DNA of 33,827 nt. Origin: CAZHAM01 sp964530415. Its GTDB lineage: Bacteria > Patescibacteriota > WWE3 > UBA101185 > UBA10185. Under the pieces are notes generated by a model. That model did not search any database, was not told the DNA's origin, and was given only the letters and a program-made list of their open reading frames with translations. Positions 30,672 through 33,827 of the stretch are shown here, piece after piece (position 1 is the stretch's first letter; each line of letters opens with the position of its first letter). The DNA lies in contig CAZHAM010000001.1 in assembly GCA_964530415.1 (NCBI GenBank), positions 1 to 33,827 of the forward strand. Reading direction: 5' to 3'. The position numbers and the translations under genes were made by a program.

Positions 30672-31640
30672 TTAAATTTTAATTAACTTTTCAAGCCACG
30701 GAATATTTTCATTTTTTCTTTGCCACCACAAATCTTCCCAAATATAGTGAACGGCAAGTTGTTTATACTCGCCAAATTTATCAAAATGCTTGAGTAGCTT
30801 CTCAACAGGAACCGGATTTTCAGGATCTTTGTTAAAAAAGATTTTTGAATAAATTTTTTGTTCCCACGGAGAAATATGATTAAAAAAGTCCCAATGATGA
30901 AAAACATCAAATAATAAATACCAGACTGTTGCCGGACCGACACCGTACATTTTTAATAACTTGGCCATTTGAAATTCTCTGTCATTTTTTCTGAGTTCGA
31001 GTTCATCAATATGATTACTCAAAAATTCTTCGTCTATTTTTTTGATAGATTTTGCTCGATACCCGACTTTTAACTTACGCAATTCGTCTTCGGTAACATC
31101 TTTGAGTTTTCCAGGTTTCCAAAAACACCATAATTTTTTATCGTCAAAATCAATGAGAGTTCCGTATTTCTCTAAAAGAGCCTGAAACATTTGGGCGGAG
31201 CGTTTTACCGTAGCATTTTGCAAAACTACACCAATTATTAAGTATTCGTATAGAGAGCTCGGGTGACCGGGACGCATGCCTTTCCATTTTTTTATAACAG
31301 GACCAAGAACTTTATCTTTTTCAAATTTTTTATAAAATCCGCTCAGATCTAAGTTTAAGTTATAACGATAAATAATTTCGGTAGTTAGTGATTTTAAAAA
31401 TTCTTCAGTTAGTTTAGACGAGGAAAATACTTCGACATTTATACACGGGATATTTTTTGTTCCTTTATTAATGAACTTCAATCCCAAAGAATGATTTTTC
31501 CAATACCAAGTTTGCCACTTAACTTCTGATTCCCATAAATTATCTCCGGAAGTGAAATGGTCGGGTTTATGAAACGTCGAATTAAAATCAAACGGTGGTG
31601 AGGGAACAATTACTATAGTTTCAACTTTTTTCAATCCCAT
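30672..31640 (-). CDS. HhH-GPD-like DNA glycosylase family protein, catalytic Asp not evident
   Basis: A 322-residue protein resembling the AlkA/OGG1 branch of base-excision DNA glycosylases. Segments that fit: LIIGVVLQNATVKRSAQMFQ (family helix before the hairpin), YGTLIDF, VGYRAKSIKKI, and the helix-hairpin-helix LLKMYGVGPATVWYLLF (228-244). In AlkA, OGG1 and Nth the catalytic aspartate follows the GxG of this motif by 20-24 residues; here that place reads FFNHISPWEQ with no Asp. The nearest, Asp251, is about five residues too early. The OGG1 catalytic lysine is also not evident. The frame is open to a TTG at 31655, but TATAAT (31647-31652) sits there and the ATG at 31640 is the likely start. 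It may be a non-catalytic or unusual DNA-binding relative. Confidence 0.7.
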   Translation of the reverse strand: MGLKKVETIVIVPSPPFDFNSTFHKPDHFTSGDNLWESEVKWQTWYWKNHSLGLKFINKGTKNIPCINVEVFSSSKLTEEFLKSLTTEIIYRYNLNLDLSGFYKKFEKDKVLGPVIKKWKGMRPGHPSSLYEYLIIGVVLQNATVKRSAQMFQALLEKYGTLIDFDDKKLWCFWKPGKLKDVTEDELRKLKVGYRAKSIKKIDEEFLSNHIDELELRKNDREFQMAKLLKMYGVGPATVWYLLFDVFHHWDFFNHISPWEQKIYSKIFFNKDPENPVPVEKLLKHFDKFGEYKQLAVHYIWEDLWWQRKNENIPWLEKLIKI

Positions 31641-31646
31641 TTTTGC

Positions 31647-31652
31647 ATTATA
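31647..31652 (-). promoter_or_regulatory. -10 box giving a leaderless glycosylase mRNA
   Basis: A perfect TATAAT on the minus strand, separated by exactly six bases (GCAAAA) from the ATG at 31640, so transcription would start on the A of the ATG. No good -35 is seen. It also argues against the upstream TTG start. Confidence 0.5.
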
Positions 31653-31705
31653 CAACTTTTTTCGGGTTTTTATTGGGTTTTGATATTAGTACTGCCTTAA
31701 AAAAC

Positions 31706-33827
31706 TTAATTTGGGTAGTGGCAATGTTTGTATTTCTTCCCGCTTCCGCACCAACATGGGTCGTTTCTGCCTGGTTTACTTGGTCCTGAACTTACTTTTT
31801 CTACTTTTAAATTACGCCCCAAATTATCCTGTAGCCTTGAGGCGGCCCCAGCGGCTAGTTGCGCTTCCTCGGCTACGCCTGTTTCGAGTTCAGAGTGTTG
31901 ATAAGTGGCTTTTTTAACAAGTTTTGCGTAAGGATCGTCATTTAGTTTCTTTGGTTTTGCAACTGCTTCAATCTTTGACAATCTTTCACCAAGTTCTGCG
32001 TAAATGCGTGTCACCAAAACTTCGAATCTTTCGTGGCCTTCCCTTTTGTATTCTACTGTTGGATCACGTTGCGCGTACCCCCTAAGCGAAATTCCCATTC
32101 TAAGTTGCTCCATATCTACCAAATGCTCCATCCACAATAAATCGACAACAGGTAAACCAAATTCGGCTACGATTTCTCCCCATGCAGGACCAAAATCTTT
32201 TTTTCGTTTTTCCCAATCTTCTGCTTTTAAATCTGACTGGGCGGCAATCTTATCTTTTAACCATTCTTCGTATTCATTGTTTCCTTCGCGCAACTCAAGT
32301 ATTCTTCGACGAAGTTTGTATACAACTTCTCTGTGCACATTCATAACGTTGTCCTGTTCTACAACTCTTTTTCGGTGGTCAAAATTAAACCCTTCAACTT
32401 TTTTTTGCGCGTTTTCAATGGACTTTGAAACGATCCCTGCTTCGACCGGCATACTGTCATCTATACCAAACCTGTCCATTAATCTCTGAACGGACTCGCC
32501 TCCAAAAATTCTCATTAAATCGTCTTGAAACGAAACGTAAAATCTCGAAGATCCCGGCTCGCCCTGTCTTCCGGATCTTCCCCTTAGTTGATTATCAATT
32601 CTTCGCGACTCGTGTCGTTCTGTACCTATTACGTGTAAACCTCCTAAACTCAATACCTCGGCATTTTCTTCCTGATTAAACGGGTCTCCGCCGAGTTTAA
32701 TGTCTACTCCCCTACCTGCCATGTTAGTTGATATTGTCACCGCACCTTTTTTGCCTGCCTGGGCAATAATCAAAGCTTCTCTTTCATGGTTTTTAGCGTT
32801 TAATATTTCGTGCTGCACACCTTTGCGTTTTAAAAAGTTGTGAAGAATTTCACTTTTTTCGACTGTTGTTGTACCAACTAAAACCGGCTGACCTTTTAGA
32901 TGCCTTGCCGCAATCTCATCAGCCACTGCTTTAAATTTTCCACTTTCGGTTTTGTATACAACATCGTTGGAATCAGTTCGGTTTACGCTTTTATTTGTAG
33001 GGATAACAACAACGTCTAAGTTATAAATCTTATAAAACTCCTCGGCTTCTGTTAAAGCTGTTCCGGTCATACCGGCTAATTTTTCGTAAAGTCTAAAGTA
33101 GTTTTGATAGGAAACTTCTGCCAATGTTTTTGACTCATCCTGAATTTGCACTTTTTCTTTCGCTTCGATTGCCTGGTGCAGTCCGTGTGAATATCTGTTG
33201 CTTGGAAGTAGTCTGCCTGTAAACTGGTCAACTATAACAACCTGTCCGTCTTTTACAACGTAATCCTTATTTTTCTCAAACAAAGCATTTGCGGTCAAAG
33301 CCTGTTCGATTAGGTGAACCATCTCAAAATCTTCTTCGTACAAATTCGAGGCACCAAGCATTCTCTCAACCCGGCGTACGCCCAAATCGGTCAAAGTCGC
33401 GTTGTGAAATTTTTCGTCCACTTCGTAGTCGGTATCTTTAATGAGCTGTTTAACAATTTGAGTTGCCTGGTGATACCTTTCCGATGCTTCCGCGGCCGGT
33501 GCGCTGATTATCAAAGGTGTTCGGGCGATGTCGATTAAAATATTGTCGACTTCGTCTACTACGCCAAACGCGTGAACACCCCACTGGCCATTGGGGTTGG
33601 TTTGAACCATTTCGGAAAGTTGTGGGGCCATGTTGTCGCGAAGGTAGTCAAAGCCGAATTCGTGGTTTGTTCCGTAGGTTACGTCGGCCTGGTAGGCTTC
33701 CTGTTTTGTGACTTCGCGGAGATGGCGGGCATATTCGTCCTGAAATTCAGTGTTTTCAAAGGCTGGGTCGTAAATAAAGGCTCGCTGTTGCATGATAATT
33801 CCGACGCGGATTCCGAGGTATTCATAA
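31706..33827 (-). CDS. secA: Protein translocase ATPase SecA (5' part beyond window)
   Basis: The ATPase motor that pushes unfolded preproteins through SecYEG. The last 706 residues are present; the first roughly 150-170, with the Walker A motif, lie beyond the right edge, since the frame continues past the internal ATG at 33793 (YEYLGIRVGII precedes it). Visible: YGTNHEFGFDYLRDN, the joint with helicase domain 2, MTGTALTEAEEF, ISTNMAGRGVDIKLGGDPF, GRSGRQGEPGSSRFYVS with its arginine finger, the helical scaffold, and the C-terminal zinc site CWCGSGKKYKHCH that binds SecB or ribosomes. An extra segment of about 25 residues (QRAFIYDPAFENTEFQDEYA and beyond) lies between GIIM and EAYQADVTYGTN, an insertion I associate with CPR SecA. 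Confidence 0.97.
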   Translation of the reverse strand, partial: YEYLGIRVGIIMQQRAFIYDPAFENTEFQDEYARHLREVTKQEAYQADVTYGTNHEFGFDYLRDNMAPQLSEMVQTNPNGQWGVHAFGVVDEVDNILIDIARTPLIISAPAAEASERYHQATQIVKQLIKDTDYEVDEKFHNATLTDLGVRRVERMLGASNLYEEDFEMVHLIEQALTANALFEKNKDYVVKDGQVVIVDQFTGRLLPSNRYSHGLHQAIEAKEKVQIQDESKTLAEVSYQNYFRLYEKLAGMTGTALTEAEEFYKIYNLDVVVIPTNKSVNRTDSNDVVYKTESGKFKAVADEIAARHLKGQPVLVGTTTVEKSEILHNFLKRKGVQHEILNAKNHEREALIIAQAGKKGAVTISTNMAGRGVDIKLGGDPFNQEENAEVLSLGGLHVIGTERHESRRIDNQLRGRSGRQGEPGSSRFYVSFQDDLMRIFGGESVQRLMDRFGIDDSMPVEAGIVSKSIENAQKKVEGFNFDHRKRVVEQDNVMNVHREVVYKLRRRILELREGNNEYEEWLKDKIAAQSDLKAEDWEKRKKDFGPAWGEIVAEFGLPVVDLLWMEHLVDMEQLRMGISLRGYAQRDPTVEYKREGHERFEVLVTRIYAELGERLSKIEAVAKPKKLNDDPYAKLVKKATYQHSELETGVAEEAQLAAGAASRLQDNLGRNLKVEKVSSGPSKPGRNDPCWCGSGKKYKHCHYPN

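Noticed and set aside
31656..31705. Terminator after secA
   Set aside because: The sequence holds direct GGGTTTT repeats and no inverted repeat.
32004..32489. 161-codon plus-strand frame opposite secA
   Set aside because: It is antisense to conserved SecA sequence, and its composition is explained by the SecA codons.

Overview
The window looks like part of the genome of a Patescibacteria (Candidate Phyla Radiation) bacterium, most likely of the Microgenomates type; that placement is inference from the sequence alone. Supporting signs: the DNA is AT-rich; a complete S10/spc ribosomal protein run has no room for L30 between rpsE and rplO, a loss known across CPR; SecA has a CPR-like insertion; small membrane, CAP-domain and TPR surface proteins of the kind common in CPR genomes surround the core genes. 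UGA is a stop (rplR ends in TGA inside an ATGA overlap with rpsE), so the code is the standard bacterial one and not the UGA-glycine code of Gracilibacteria/Absconditabacteria.

Layout. 1-538: the start of a minus-strand GT4-type glycosyltransferase cut by the left edge. 669-1493: one plus-strand gene of unknown function with its own promoter, a long terminator-like hairpin and visibly higher G+C. 1576-6120: a tightly packed minus-strand surface-polysaccharide/envelope operon (CAP-domain protein, small membrane protein, polyprenol-phosphate glycosyltransferase fused to GtrA, GT2 glycosyltransferase, UDP-glucose dehydrogenase), driven by a promoter that should give a leaderless mRNA. 6163-28210: one continuous minus-strand run, read in the order rpoB-rpoC-rpsL-rpsG-fusA-tuf-rpsJ-rplC-D-W-B-rpsS-rplV-rpsC-rplP-rpmC-rpsQ-rplN-X-E-rpsN-H-rplF-R-rpsE-rplO-secY-ybaB-adk. 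28415-28960: signal peptidase I (minus), divergent from a TMTC-like membrane/TPR protein (29008-30657, plus). 30672-31640: HhH DNA-glycosylase-like protein (minus). 31706-33827: secA, its 5' part beyond the right edge.

The genes join transcription (RNA polymerase beta and beta'), translation (S12, S7, EF-G, EF-Tu and the S10/spc proteins) and protein export (SecY, SecA, signal peptidase I), followed by envelope glycan synthesis. No tRNA, rRNA, CRISPR array, insertion sequence or prophage was seen.

The most notable points are: a 54-nt two-stem RNA element in the tuf leader; a terminator-like hairpin plus U7 between rpsJ and rplC inside the operon; ribosomal protein L3 lacking an internal block of about 60 residues; L2 with its near-universal NPVDHPHGGG motif altered; S12 with Arg and Gln at the two lysines that set streptomycin sensitivity; recurring leaderless promoters; and the unknown high-G+C gene at 669-1493. 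I saw no convincing new defence or mobile system.
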